Assembly (NCBI GenBank): GCA_036843405.1
Contig: DAITSJ010000010.1
Span: 1 to 64,000 of the forward strand
Source of the DNA: DGNJ01 sp002388905
GTDB taxonomy: Bacteria; Pseudomonadota; Gammaproteobacteria; Pseudomonadales; Porticoccaceae
Reading direction: 5' to 3'
Length of the DNA stretch: 64,000 bases
This document shows, piece after piece, positions 42,821 to 56,140 of this stretch. Made by a program: the position numbers and the translations under genes. Positions within the stretch are counted from its first letter, which is position 1. Every line of letters begins with the position of its first letter. The notes under the pieces were generated by a model, which had not been told where the DNA came from, did no database searches, and saw nothing but the letters and a program-made list of their open reading frames with translations.

Positions 42821-45541
42821 TTGCGCCCCCTGTTTGATGTCGAATCCCTCGAGAATGCCCTGACCGGTGGGGCTCTGGTACTGACGCCCAACCTGCGCCT
42901 GGCCCGGAAGATCCGCGAGGCCTGGGGCCTGCGCCGTCAGGGCGCGGGCGAGCGGGTCTGGCGGGCGCCCCGGGTGCTGGCCCTGGACGCCTGGATCCAG
43001 GACTGCTGGCTGAGCCTGGTGGACGCCGCCTACGCCCCGGCCCTGACCGGGATACCCGCCCGCCCCTTCCAGGAAACCCTGGTCTGGGAACAGGCCATCG
43101 CCGGGGACGAAAAATTTCCCCCGGAATCCCGGGCCGACCGCTATGCCGACCTCGCCCGGCAGGGCTGGCAACTGGCCCGACAGTGGCGGCTGGATGGCGG
43201 GCAGCTGGCGGCAAGCCATCACGACGGTGCCCAAAGCCTGGCCCGCTGGGCCGCGACAGCGGAAAATACCCTGGCGGAGCGGGGTCTGCTCACGTCCGCC
43301 CGACGAGCGGAAATCGTCGCCAGTGGCTTTCGCGACGGGATTCTGCCGACAGTTCCGCGCATTGTGCTGGTGGCATTCCAGACCCTGAGCCCGCTCTATC
43401 GCGACCTTCTGGAGCTCGCGGGCCAGCGGGTGGAAAGCCACGAAGCCGGGCGCTCACACCGATCATCGGCGGCCCAACCCCGGAGCCTGGCCCGGGCGGT
43501 GGCCGAGGATTCCGCCGCCGAACTCGCTGCCGCCGCCAGTTGGGCCCGGGACAGGGCGGCCGCGGACCCCGACGCCCGCATAGGGGTGGTGGTGGCCAAC
43601 CTGGCCGGCGCCCGCGATACCGTGGAACGCCATTTTCGCCATTGCCTCGATCCCGGCTGGTGCCTGCCAAACCAGCGTTACAGGCCGCCGCCTTTCAACA
43701 TTTCCGCCGGCGTTCCCCTGTCGAGGGCGGGGCTGGTAGCCGCGGCCCTGGACCTGCTCGCCCTCAACCTGCGACGGCTGCCGGTGGAGGACCTGTGCCG
43801 GCTTCTCGACAATCCGTTCTGGGGCGATGCCCCGCGGGAAGCCCGGCAGCGGAGCCTCGCGGCGCACCGACTTCTGGACAAGGGCCATCCCGCACTCTCC
43901 CCCGCCCACTTGCGCGGAGTCCTTGCCGCCATGGCAGAGGACATACCCGACCCGGGCGCACCGCACCAGCGCCTGACCGCCATGGAGACCCTGCGGCGGG
44001 ACAGCTTGCGGCGCGCCCGGGGCGGGCGCCTGGATCATCGGGGCTGGCGGGAAGTCTTTAGCGCGCAACTCGAGACTCTGGGCTGGCCCGGCAACCGCCC
44101 CCTGGACAGCCTCGAATACCAGCACCAGGACCACTGGCGGGATCTTCTCGACCAGTTCGTCGCCTTTGACCGGGTTTCCGGCCCCGTGACCCTGGAGACG
44201 GCCCTGGCGCGGCTTGGCAAACTGGCGGCCGACACTGTCTTCCAGGCCGAGACTCCCGACAGCCAGATCCAGGTGCTGGGCAGCCTGGAGGCGGCGGGCC
44301 TGCGTTTCGATCATCTCTGGATCACCGGCATGGACGACCGCCAGTGGCCCCAGCCGGTGGCACCGCACCCCCTGCTGCCGGTACCCCTGCAACAGGACCT
44401 CGGCATGCCCAGGGCCAGCGCCGACCGGGAATCGCGCCTCAGCGAAGCGCTGTTCCGGCAGTTCGCCACCAGCGCCGGCGAAGTGGTATGCAGCTACGCC
44501 GCCCGCGATGGCGACAGCGGCCGTGAACCCGCCGCCCTGATCCGGCATCTGCCGGAAGTCCCGGTGGCGGGTGAAGGCCCGCACCCCTGGACCCGTGCCA
44601 TCGCCCGGAGCCAGACCCTGGAAACCATTGACGACAGTCGGGCCCCCGCCCTGGACACCGGCAGGGAGCCGGTTCGCGGCGGCAGCCGCCTGCTGGAAGA
44701 CCAGGCCCGCTGCCCCTTCAACGCCTTTGCCATCTGGCGCCTGGGCGCCACACCACTGCCCACCCCGGTTATCGGCCTGGATCCCAGGGTCCGGGGCAAT
44801 CTCGTACACGAGGCCCTGGAATATTTCTGGACGGGCCTGTCCGGCTCGGACGAACTCGCCGCCCTTGATGACGAAACGCGCCAGGCCCGTGTCCGGGACG
44901 CCGTGGCCCGTGCCTGCGCCCCGCTCCACCGGGACGATTACAGTGCCCGCTACCTGGCCCTGGAAGAAAATCGCCTGGGGCGCCTGCTCGGGGAGTGGCT
45001 CGAGAAGGTGGAATTGCACCGCCAGCCCTTCCAGGTATTGAGCACCGAGCAGAGCCTGGGCCTGGAGATAGCCGGCCTGCATTTGCGCCTGCGCATCGAC
45101 CGCACGGACCAACTGGCGGACGGGCGCCGGGTTCTCATCGACTACAAAACCGGCAATGCCGGCATCGGGACCCTGGCTGACGACCGGCTGGTGGACCCCC
45201 AATTGCCCCTCTACGCCCTGGCTTCGCCGGGGCCGCTGGCGGCGGTGGGATACGGCAAGGTGCGGACCAAAGGCGTGACCTTCACGGGGCTCACGGACAG
45301 CGATGCGCCCCTGCCGGGTAGCCAGCCGCTGGTGCGCAAGGGGCTTCCCGACACATGGGAATCAACATTAGATTTGTGGAATAACTCACTGATATGTATA
45401 GCGAATGAATTTCTATCCGGCAATGCCTCCCTGGTCTTTTACGGGGCCGACAGCGCGCGCCGCTACTCTCACCTGCAGGTTTTGAACCGCTGGCCCGAGC
45501 ACGGTATTCCAACCACGCCGGCAATCGTGGAGGCGCCATGA
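42821..45541 (+). CDS. AddB-like PD-(D/E)xK nuclease, probable DNA repair protein
   Basis: A 906-residue protein of the gammaproteobacterial 'probable DNA repair protein' family, equivalent to AddB. The N-terminal half is a degenerate helicase-like region (LVLTPNLRLARKIREAW near the start). The C-terminal nuclease domain has ARCPFNAFAIWRLGA, LVHEALEYFW and the catalytic VLIDYKTGN (Asp and Lys). With the AddA-like gene downstream it should process double-strand ends for recombination. TTG 42821 is chosen because AAGGAG sits seven bases upstream; the longer frame begins at GTG 42782 without a ribosome site. Its stop overlaps the AddA-like ATG (ATGA). Confidence 0.85.
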   Translation: MRPLFDVESLENALTGGALVLTPNLRLARKIREAWGLRRQGAGERVWRAPRVLALDAWIQDCWLSLVDAAYAPALTGIPARPFQETLVWEQAIAGDEKFPPESRADRYADLARQGWQLARQWRLDGGQLAASHHDGAQSLARWAATAENTLAERGLLTSARRAEIVASGFRDGILPTVPRIVLVAFQTLSPLYRDLLELAGQRVESHEAGRSHRSSAAQPRSLARAVAEDSAAELAAAASWARDRAAADPDARIGVVVANLAGARDTVERHFRHCLDPGWCLPNQRYRPPPFNISAGVPLSRAGLVAAALDLLALNLRRLPVEDLCRLLDNPFWGDAPREARQRSLAAHRLLDKGHPALSPAHLRGVLAAMAEDIPDPGAPHQRLTAMETLRRDSLRRARGGRLDHRGWREVFSAQLETLGWPGNRPLDSLEYQHQDHWRDLLDQFVAFDRVSGPVTLETALARLGKLAADTVFQAETPDSQIQVLGSLEAAGLRFDHLWITGMDDRQWPQPVAPHPLLPVPLQQDLGMPRASADRESRLSEALFRQFATSAGEVVCSYAARDGDSGREPAALIRHLPEVPVAGEGPHPWTRAIARSQTLETIDDSRAPALDTGREPVRGGSRLLEDQARCPFNAFAIWRLGATPLPTPVIGLDPRVRGNLVHEALEYFWTGLSGSDELAALDDETRQARVRDAVARACAPLHRDDYSARYLALEENRLGRLLGEWLEKVELHRQPFQVLSTEQSLGLEIAGLHLRLRIDRTDQLADGRRVLIDYKTGNAGIGTLADDRLVDPQLPLYALASPGPLAAVGYGKVRTKGVTFTGLTDSDAPLPGSQPLVRKGLPDTWESTLDLWNNSLICIANEFLSGNASLVFYGADSARRYSHLQVLNRWPEHGIPTTPAIVEAP

Positions 45542-48500
45542 CAAGTGTCACGGATCAGACAGTCCGCGACCAGGCCCTGGATATCCGCGGCTCCTTCGCG
45601 GTGGCCCCGCCGGCTCCGGCAAGACCGGCCTCCTGACCCGTCGGGTACTGAAGCTCCTCGCCGTTGCCGACTACCCGGAACAGGTGCTGGCCATCACCTT
45701 CACCCGCAAGGCCGCCGCGGAAATGCACCAACGCATCGTCGAGGCCCTGCGCGGAGCCAGCGACAATGTGGCCGCCACCGACCCCCATCAGGTGGCAATA
45801 AGGGATGACGCCCGGCGGGCCCTGGAACGGGACCGCGAACGCGACTGGCACCTGCTGGACAGTCCGTCCCGTCTGCGGATCATGACCATCGACGGCCTCT
45901 GTCGCTACCTGGCCCGGCAACTGGCCCTGGAAAGCGGCCTCGGCGACATCCCGGAACCCGCCGAGCAGCCCCAGCCCTTCTACCGCCAGGCCATCCGCAA
46001 CATCCTCGACGACCTGGACGAGTCCGGGCCCGTTGCCGATGGGCTCGCTTTGCTGCTCGACCATCTGGACAACGACCTGCCCAGAATGGAGGGCCTGCTG
46101 GAGACACTACTGGCCCGGCGCGAGCAATGGCTAGGCCCGGTTTTCAATGCCCGTGGCGCCCGGCCCATGCTGGAGGCGGCTCTGCAATCCACCATTGCCG
46201 AAACCCTCGAAGACGCCCGCTCCGCCCTTGCCCCGGTCGCCGGCGAACTGGCCGGGCTGGTGGATTACGCGGCCCGCAACCTGGCGCGCCAGGCGCCCGA
46301 CCACCCCCTCTGCCACTGCCTGGGACTGGACGATCTGCCGCCCGCGGCGGCCGACGCCGACAGTGTCCGCCAGTGGCGGGCGATTGCCGATCTGTTGCTC
46401 AAAAAAGACGGCGACTGGCGGATCAAGGTCACCAAAACCAATGGCTTTCCCACCGCCAGGGATTCGGTTCAACCGGATCGCGCGGAGCCGTCCAAGGAAC
46501 TGTGGGGAGAAATCCTGGAACGCTGTCGGGCCAGGCCGGGGCTCGCCGGGCATCTGGAGGATATCCGCAATCTGCCCGACGATGCTTTCAGCGAGCACCA
46601 ATGGGCGCTGCTGGACGCCCTGACGGTGGTGCTGCCCCGGCTGGCTTCCGAACTGTCAGTGATCTTTCAACAGCAGAACAGCTGCGATTTCACCGAAATC
46701 ACCCTGGCCGCCCTGCGCGCCCTGGGCGACGAGGACAACCCTTCGGACCTGGGGCTTAAGCTCGACTACCGCATTCAGCACATCCTGGTGGACGAGGTTC
46801 AGGACACCTCCTTCCTGCAATTCAGCCTGTTGCGAAAGCTGGTGGCCGGCTGGCAGCCCGGGGACGGCCGCACCCTGTTCGTGGTCGGCGACGGCATGCA
46901 ATCCCTGTACGGCTTTCGCAACGCCAATGTCGGCCTGTTTCTGGAGGCCCGCCGCCTGCCCGTCAACCAGGTGCCCCTGGCGCCCCTGGACCTGGAGGTC
47001 AACTTCCGGTCCGACCCCCGCATCCTGGACTGGATCAACCGGGTTTTCCCGGACGTTTTTCCCGCCGACGAGGATATCGGGCGCGGCGCCGTTCCCTACG
47101 CCCCGGCGGTGCCGGCGCGCACCGGGGTCGACAACAGTGGCGTCAGCCTCGACATCTTCGATGAGGCCGCACCGGGGCGACTCGAGGCGGAGCGGGTGGT
47201 GGCGCACATCCGCGAAGCACGGCGCCAGGACCCGGACGGCAGCATTGCCATACTGGCCCGGGCCCGCAGCCATCTGGCCGAAATCACGGCCGCCCTGCAC
47301 CGGGCCGGCATCCACTGGGAAGCCACGGATATAGACCCCCTTGCCTCGCGCATGCCCATCCTCGACCTGCTTTCCCTGACCCGGGCCCTGTTGAATCCGG
47401 CGGACCGCATCGCCTGGCTGTCGATACTGCGCGCACCCTGGTGCGGGCTGGACCTGCATGATCTGCACCGGCTCGCGACGGCGCCGGTGGAGCCCCTGGA
47501 CGGGCAGGACCGCTTCTACTGGCTACCGGATCGGGTCGCCGACCCGGATGCCTGGCAGAGCCTGTCGGCTTCGGGGCGCGCGGCCATGACCCGCTGCGGG
47601 CCGATTCTCGACCAGGCCCGTCGCAACCGCTGGCGCCACCCCCTGCGGGCCTGGGTCGAGGGCACCTGGCTGGCCCTGGGCGGGCCGGCAACCCTGGCGG
47701 ACGACACCGCCCAGACGTGGTGCCAGCAGTACTTCGACCTGCTCGAAAGCCATACCCGGGGCACGCAACTGGCCAGCGCCGAACTGTTCGAGCAGGCGGT
47801 GGAAAATCTTTATGCGGCTCCGGCCCGGGTCGCTTCGAGCGGTGCCGGACCGCCGGTCCAGGTAATGACCATCCACAAGTCCAAGGGCCTGGAGTTCGAC
47901 ACGGTGATCATTCCGGCTCTCGACCGGGGCGGTGCCGGCAATGACGCCGCCCTCCTCTACTGGCGGGAACGCCTCAGCCGGCGTGGCGAAAACCAGTTGC
48001 TGATCGCGCCGCCACTGGCGCCCGGGGAAACGGGCAATACCCTGGTGGAACACCTTAAGCGCGAGCAGACACTCAAGAGTCGGCTCGAGGACGCCCGGGT
48101 GCTCTATGTGGCCTGCACCCGGGCCAAAAAACGCCTCCGCCTGCTGTTTCGGGAACCGTCCAGATCGCCCCGGGCCGGCAGCCTGCTGGCCCGGCTCTGG
48201 CCCGCCATCGCCGGCGACCTGGAAGCCCCGGCGGGCGATGTGGTTGTCCACCGGCACAGCGCCGATGCGGGCCCGGCTCACCAGCCGTCCAGTCCATACT
48301 CCCCGCCGACACAACTGACCCGCCTGCGCCCGGAGTGGCACAACCCCATTGTCACGGAAACGGCGACCGGGGAAACAGCCCCCGGGGGCGGGGAAAAACG
48401 TCGCCAGGACGATCCCCTGGCCAGGCATACCGGCACGGTTCTCCACCGCACCCTGAAGCAGGTGGTGGACGAGGGACTTGATCGATGGACCGGGGAGCGC

Positions 48501-48929
48501 ATCCGGCAACAACGTGCGGCATGGCGCTTGCAACTCCGGGCCCTGGACGTGGATGCCGGAGAGGAAACCCTGGACCAGCTGCAGGACGCCCTGGTCAATG
48601 CGCTGGAGGACCCGACCGGCCGCTGGCTGCTCGACAACCGCCACCAGGGAGCCTGTGAGCTTGCACTGGGCTACATCGATAACAGCGGCTCGCCGGCCAC
48701 TTCGGTGGTCGACCGCACTTTTATCGATAACGGTACCCGCTGGATTGTTGACTACAAGTCCTCGGCACCGGCCCCCGGACAGGACACGGAAAGCTTTCTG
48801 GCAAGCGAGGTCGCCCTTTACCAGGAACAGCTTGCGGGCTACCGCGAACTGTTCCGGGCCACCGGCGAGACCGAGATCCGCACCGCCCTCTACTTTCCGC
48901 GACTGCCCCGTTTGTCGGTGCTCGATTGA
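45538..48929 (+). pseudogene. AddA-like UvrD/Rep helicase-nuclease, frameshifted in the Walker A region
   Basis: The ATG at 45538 overlaps the AddB-like stop (ATGA). Its frame reads MTSVTDQTVRDQAL...GSFAV and then shifts. The Walker A AGSGKTGLLTRRVL is read only one register back, from 45609. From there the frame is open to 48929 with ITFTRKAAAEM, ILVDEVQDTSFLQF, VVGDGMQSLYGFRNA, VMTIHKSKGLEFD, CTRAKKRL and a C-terminal nuclease motif, IVDYKSSA. The break lies in the C-rich stretch 45604-45608 and equals a loss of one (or four) bases. Homologues normally read QAPAGSGKT. Everything else is intact, so this is either a recent mutation, an assembly error or, less likely, -1 recoding. Confidence 0.8.
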
Positions 48930-49057
48930 AAGCGGCAATGGCAGGGATTGTATAAATTTGCCCAAATAAAGGGCCTATTAAAGTAGAATACCGTCATAAA
49001 GTTGATTGTCCCGGCGCCCGCCAGGGGGCGGGACCCGAAGCGATACAGGTAGAAAGC

Positions 49058-50131
49058 ATGATAGAAAGGTTGTTGGAAAACCTGAACATTGAGTCCCAGG
49101 AAGCCCTGATCACCCCCAACGGGCTCAAGCAGGAGATTCCGATCACGGAAGCCGCCGCCGAAACCGTGGTCAGGGGCCGGGAGGCGGTCCAGAATATCCT
49201 CGACGGCAAGGACCACCGGATCATGATCGTGGTGGGTCCCTGCTCAATCCACGACCTGAAAGCCGCCAAGGAATACGCGGGCCGGCTCCGGGAACTGGCC
49301 GACGAAGTGGACGACACCCTGCTGATTATCATGCGGGTCTATTTCGAGAAACCCCGGACCACGGTGGGCTGGAAAGGCCTTATCAACGACCCCTACCTGA
49401 ACGACTCCTTCAAGATCCAGGAAGGTCTTCACATCGGCCGCCAGTTGCTCATGGATATCTCCGAAATGGGCCTGCCCACCGCCACCGAGGCCCTTGACCC
49501 TATTTCGCCCCAGTACATGCAGGACCTGATCAGCTGGTCCGCCATCGGCGCCCGCACCACCGAATCCCAGACTCACCGGGAGATGGCCAGCGGCCTGACC
49601 TCCGCCGTGGGTTTCAAAAACGGCACTGACGGCAGCCTGTCGGTAGCCATCAACGCCCTGAAGTCGGTTACCAAGCCTCACCGTTTCCTGGGCATCAACG
49701 GCGAGGGTCGGGTCTCCATCGTCACCACCCGGGGCAATCCCTACGCTCACGTGGTATTGCGCGGCGGCGACGGCAAGCCCAACTACGACTCCGTCAGCGT
49801 ATCCCTGTGCGAGCAGACCCTGAGAGAGGCGGGCATCACGCCCCGGATCATGGTGGACTGCAGCCACGCCAACTCCAATAAAAACCACGAACTGCAACCG
49901 CTGGTACTCGAGAATATCGGCAACCAGATCGCCGAGGGCAACAGGTCCATCTGCGGCGCCATGATCGAGAGCCACCTGCACGCCGGCAACCAGAAGATCC
50001 CGGATAACCTGGATGACCTCAAGTACGGCGTGTCCATCACCGACGCCTGCATCGACTGGGAAACCACGGAAGAAACGCTCAGGGACCTGCGCCTGCGCAT
50101 CAAGGACTTTCTCCCCGGCCGCTACCAGTAG
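49058..50131 (+). CDS. aroG: 3-deoxy-7-phosphoheptulonate synthase, class I
   Basis: A 357-residue DAHP synthase condensing phosphoenolpyruvate and erythrose-4-P, the first step to aromatic amino acids. Motifs are VGPCSIHD near 63-70, MRVYFEKPRTTVGWKGLINDP, GARTTESQTHRE, FKNGTDG, and the metal ligands in MVDCSHANSNKN. The sequence and length are of the AroAI-alpha type with feedback regulation. Which amino acid inhibits it (Phe versus Tyr/Trp) cannot be read confidently. It is followed by a strong terminator, so it is likely monocistronic. Confidence 0.94.
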   Translation: MIERLLENLNIESQEALITPNGLKQEIPITEAAAETVVRGREAVQNILDGKDHRIMIVVGPCSIHDLKAAKEYAGRLRELADEVDDTLLIIMRVYFEKPRTTVGWKGLINDPYLNDSFKIQEGLHIGRQLLMDISEMGLPTATEALDPISPQYMQDLISWSAIGARTTESQTHREMASGLTSAVGFKNGTDGSLSVAINALKSVTKPHRFLGINGEGRVSIVTTRGNPYAHVVLRGGDGKPNYDSVSVSLCEQTLREAGITPRIMVDCSHANSNKNHELQPLVLENIGNQIAEGNRSICGAMIESHLHAGNQKIPDNLDDLKYGVSITDACIDWETTEETLRDLRLRIKDFLPGRYQ

Positions 50132-50147
50132 CGGCGAGGCGCAAGAC

Positions 50148-50176
50148 GCCCGGGAGCCTGCCTCCCGGGCTCTTTT
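50148..50176 (+). terminator. Rho-independent terminator of aroG
   Basis: GCCCGGGAG (50148-50156) pairs perfectly with CTCCCGGGC (50162-50170) around a five-base loop. TCTTTT follows, and the hairpin begins 17 bp after the aroG stop. Confidence 0.92.
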
Positions 50177-50256
50177 GTACTATCTTCCCACCATACAGGA
50201 ACCGGCAGCGCCGAGCGCTTCCGTTGGCCAGCAGATACCGACAAAGGGGGCATTGC

Positions 50257-51036
50257 TTGCTTGATAGCACGAAAAACAAGAGAGGGGGTTGCAGCGCCTG
50301 TCGCGACGGCGACGCCCTGGACTTTTCCATTTCCATGGCTTTCCAGCCCATTGTCGACATGGAAACCGGTGACGTTTTCGCCCAGGAAGCCCTGGTGCGG
50401 GGGCCGGGCAACGAGCCCGCCGGCAAGATATTTCGGCGGGTTAATGACGACAACCGGTACCAGTTCGACCAGGCGTGCCGGGTCAGGGCCATCGAACTGG
50501 CCGCCAGCCTGGGCATGGAATCCCTGCTCAGCATCAACTTCATGCCCAATGCCGTGTACCAGCCCGAGCGCTGTATCAGGACCACTCTGCAAGCGGCGGA
50601 AGCCCATAACTTCCCCATCGAGCGGATCATTTTCGAGATCACCGAGAGCGAAAAGATCGAGGACCACAAGCACCTGCGCGATATCGTCCTTCACTATCAG
50701 GAGAGGGGGTTTCTCACCGCCATCGACGATTTCGGCGCCGGCTATTCCGGACTCGGACTGCTCGCCGAGTTGCAGACGGACCTGGTAAAACTGGACATGG
50801 CCCTGATCCGGGACATACACCGGGACAAACCGCGCCAGGCCATCGTCCGGGGTACTGTCCAGACCTGCGACGATCTGGGTATCCGGGTCATCGCCGAGGG
50901 CGTGGAAAGCCGGGAAGAACTCGAAACACTCCGGCAGGCGGGCATTCGCCTGTTTCAGGGATATTATTTTGCCCGACCCGCTTTCGAGGGCCAGGCCAGG
51001 GTACCCCCGGACAGGCTCGTCGTCGCGCCGGATTGA
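50257..51036 (+). CDS. Stand-alone EAL-domain c-di-GMP phosphodiesterase
   Basis: A 259-residue protein consisting almost only of an EAL domain. All the usual catalytic positions are visible: EALVRG, SINFMPN, FEITESE, AIDDFGAGYSGLG with the Asp pair, VKLDM and IAEGVES. So it should hydrolyse c-di-GMP. There is no membrane span; a short N-terminus has two Cys in GGCSACRDGD. TTG 50257 has AAGGGGG seven bases upstream and is preferred to TTG 50224. It may oppose the diguanylate cyclase at 38155, but they are 10 kb apart and not co-transcribed. Confidence 0.88.
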   Translation: MLDSTKNKRGGCSACRDGDALDFSISMAFQPIVDMETGDVFAQEALVRGPGNEPAGKIFRRVNDDNRYQFDQACRVRAIELAASLGMESLLSINFMPNAVYQPERCIRTTLQAAEAHNFPIERIIFEITESEKIEDHKHLRDIVLHYQERGFLTAIDDFGAGYSGLGLLAELQTDLVKLDMALIRDIHRDKPRQAIVRGTVQTCDDLGIRVIAEGVESREELETLRQAGIRLFQGYYFARPAFEGQARVPPDRLVVAPD

Positions 51037-51141
51037 CAGTCAGGGTCGGGCCGGCGCTCCGGCAAGGGCAAGTGCCGTCCGCCCCTGGCCGGACGCTAGT
51101 CGAAGACAGTAGCCGGCCAGGCACCCCGCCCCGCCAATGGC

Positions 51142-51723
51142 CTACATGTAGGCGTTAGTGGTATCGGTGTGGTCGGTGGCGTCGCGAATGCCCTTGAGCT
51201 CGGGAACTTTCTCCAGCAATGTCTTTTCCACCCCGTGCTTGAGGGTGACATCCACCATGCCACAGCCCTGACAGCCGCCGCCGAAGCGAAGCACGGCGAC
51301 ATCGTCGGTCAGATCCTCGAGACTGACCATACCGCCGTGGGCGGCGAGGCCGGGATTGATTTCGCTGTGCAGGACATAGTTGATCTTGTCTTCCAGGGGA
51401 CTGTCGTCGGAAACCCGGGGCAGACGTGAATTGGGGGCGCGGATGGTCAACTGGCCGCCCATGCGGTCCTCGGCGAAGTCAACCTTGGCCTCTTCCAGGA
51501 AGGGCAGGCTGCGCTTCTCGATATAGGCATTGAAACCATCCAGCTCGATGACCTCGTCGTCCTCTTTTTCCTCGCCGGGACGACAGTAGGCAATACAGGT
51601 CTCGGCACTGGGCGTTCCAGGGTCGGACACGAATACGCGGATGCCGATGCCCTCGCAATCCTGCTTGGCCAGCAGTTTGCCCAGATAATCGACGGCACTG
51701 TCAGTGATTTCGATGTTGGTCAT
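51142..51723 (-). CDS. nfuA: Fe/S biogenesis protein NfuA
   Basis: A 193-residue protein with an N-terminal degenerate A-type (IscA-like) domain (about 1-100) and a C-terminal NifU domain with the cluster-binding CxxC, GGGCQGCGMVD (about 146-156). It carries 4Fe-4S clusters to client enzymes. AGGAAG lies just before ATG 51723. It is divergent from metH; the promoter candidate at 51755-51784 and a 13-bp palindrome are in the shared spacer. Confidence 0.96.
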   Translation of the reverse strand: MTNIEITDSAVDYLGKLLAKQDCEGIGIRVFVSDPGTPSAETCIAYCRPGEEKEDDEVIELDGFNAYIEKRSLPFLEEAKVDFAEDRMGGQLTIRAPNSRLPRVSDDSPLEDKINYVLHSEINPGLAAHGGMVSLEDLTDDVAVLRFGGGCQGCGMVDVTLKHGVEKTLLEKVPELKGIRDATDHTDTTNAYM

Positions 51724-51737
51724 GTCTTCCTAAACCC

Positions 51738-51750
51738 GACTAAATTAGTC
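51738..51750. repeat. 13-bp palindrome at the predicted nfuA transcription start
   Basis: GACTAA-A-TTAGTC is a perfect inverted repeat about 15 bp upstream of the nfuA ATG, close to +1 of the promoter candidate at 51755-51784. Its position suits an operator. It does not look like an IscR or Fur site as I know them. Confidence 0.4.
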
Positions 51751-51754
51751 ATGT

Positions 51755-51784
51755 ATTTTAGCAGGGAGTTGTCCCCGGCGACAA
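51755..51784 (-). promoter_or_regulatory. Sigma-70 promoter candidate for nfuA
   Basis: On the minus strand TTGTCG (51784-51779) and TAAAAT (51760-51755) lie 18 bp apart. The predicted start near 51748 gives a leader of about 25 nt to the nfuA ATG. Confidence 0.5.
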
Positions 51785-51814
51785 GCTGCGGGACGGCACC
51801 GTGCCTGCCAAAAA

Positions 51815-51842
51815 CCTTATATCAAATTATTTTGATATAAGG
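51815..51842. promoter_or_regulatory. 28-bp palindromic operator overlapping the metH promoter
   Basis: CCTTATATCAAA and its exact complement flank TTAT, giving a perfect 12-bp dyad. The right arm contains the -35 hexamer of the metH promoter, so a bound protein would block RNA polymerase. AT-rich ATATCAA...TTGATAT palindromes are the kind of site used by ArsR-type regulators such as the S-adenosylhomocysteine sensor SahR in methionine regulons. That assignment is inference. Confidence 0.7.
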
Positions 51843-51859
51843 GCGGGCCGTGCTAGAAT
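51832..51859 (+). promoter_or_regulatory. Sigma-70 promoter of metH
   Basis: TTGATA (51832-51837), a 16-bp spacer and TAGAAT (51854-51859) each match consensus at 5 of 6 positions. Transcription should begin near 51866. This lies downstream of the first in-frame ATGs (51801, 51858), so translation must start at ATG 51894. Confidence 0.75.
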
Positions 51860-51893
51860 GCCCGGCTTCGAACCAACCAGCCAAAGCGACAGT

Positions 51894-55615
<3,722 letters not shown>

Positions 55616-55619
<4 letters not shown>

Positions 55620-55894
55620 ATAGCAACGACAATCGACAGGAGCACAGTTCCCGACAGGAACAGGATTCCAGACCGGAAGAAACCCCCGATGCCGATAACA
55701 GACCGGGATTCTCGCAGGTGCTGAAAAGCACCCTGGCCGCCGCACTTGGCGTACAGAGCAACAAGAACCGGGAGCGGGACTTCAAGCACGGCAGCATCAA
55801 GGTCTTTGCCATTGCCGGGACCCTCTTCACGGTGATTTTTATCGCCGTGATTATCCTGGTGGTCAAGCTTGTCCTGCGCAGTGCGGGAATGTAG
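55616..55894 (+). CDS. DUF2970 domain-containing small membrane protein
   Basis: A 92-residue protein. The first 35 residues are polar, with many Asp, Glu, Gln and Ser. The DUF2970 domain follows: FSQVLKSTLAAALGVQSNKN, then RDFKHGSIKVFAIAGTLFT and one hydrophobic span to the end. It begins with an ATGA overlap on the metH stop and has GGGGAG upstream, so it is co-translated with metH. Function unknown. The family is common in gammaproteobacteria. Confidence 0.85.
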
Positions 55895-55930
55895 CGAGCC
55901 TCTCCGGCCCCGGTAGCGGCAAGGACACCA

Positions 55931-55950
55931 ACCGGGTAACACCGGGTAAC
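55931..55950. repeat. Tandem 10-bp duplication
   Basis: ACCGGGTAAC occurs twice head to tail in the gap after the DUF2970 gene. It is probably a slippage product of no evident function. Confidence 0.4.
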
Positions 55951-55979
55951 CGGCCGAAAAACCGGACCCTCGCGAGTGT

Positions 55980-55993
55980 GCCGCTTAAGCGGC
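55980..55993. terminator. Perfect 14-bp palindrome between convergent small genes
   Basis: GCCGCTTAAGCGGC lies between the ends of the DUF2970 gene (plus) and the 38-residue protein gene (minus). It could help terminate both transcripts, but no T-run follows on either strand. Confidence 0.3.
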
Positions 55994-56023
55994 CGGCGTT
56001 ACGGCGGCGTTCTGGCCCGGCTG

Positions 56024-56140
56024 CTATTGCCCGCTCAACCAGAATACAGCGGCAACAATAACAATGGCCATCAGGGAAAGCGCGGCCCAGGCATCCGCAC
56101 GGGAATCGGCTCCCCGCTCGTTCGAAGCGTTATCGGTCAT
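56024..56140 (-). CDS. 38-residue single-span membrane protein
   Basis: ATG 56140 to TAG 56024 encodes a polar N-terminus (MTDNASNERGADSRADAW), one hydrophobic span and a short end, WLSGQ. GGAG stands eight bases before the ATG. The codon pattern matches neighbours. I do not recognise a function, though similar tiny proteins are common in gammaproteobacteria. It is too short for default gene-calling limits. Confidence 0.6.
   Translation of the reverse strand: MTDNASNERGADSRADAWAALSLMAIVIVAAVFWLSGQ

Noticed and set aside
43463..45202. 579-codon antisense frame over the AddB-like gene
   Set aside because: Shadow of a long GC-rich gene; no domain and no ribosome site.
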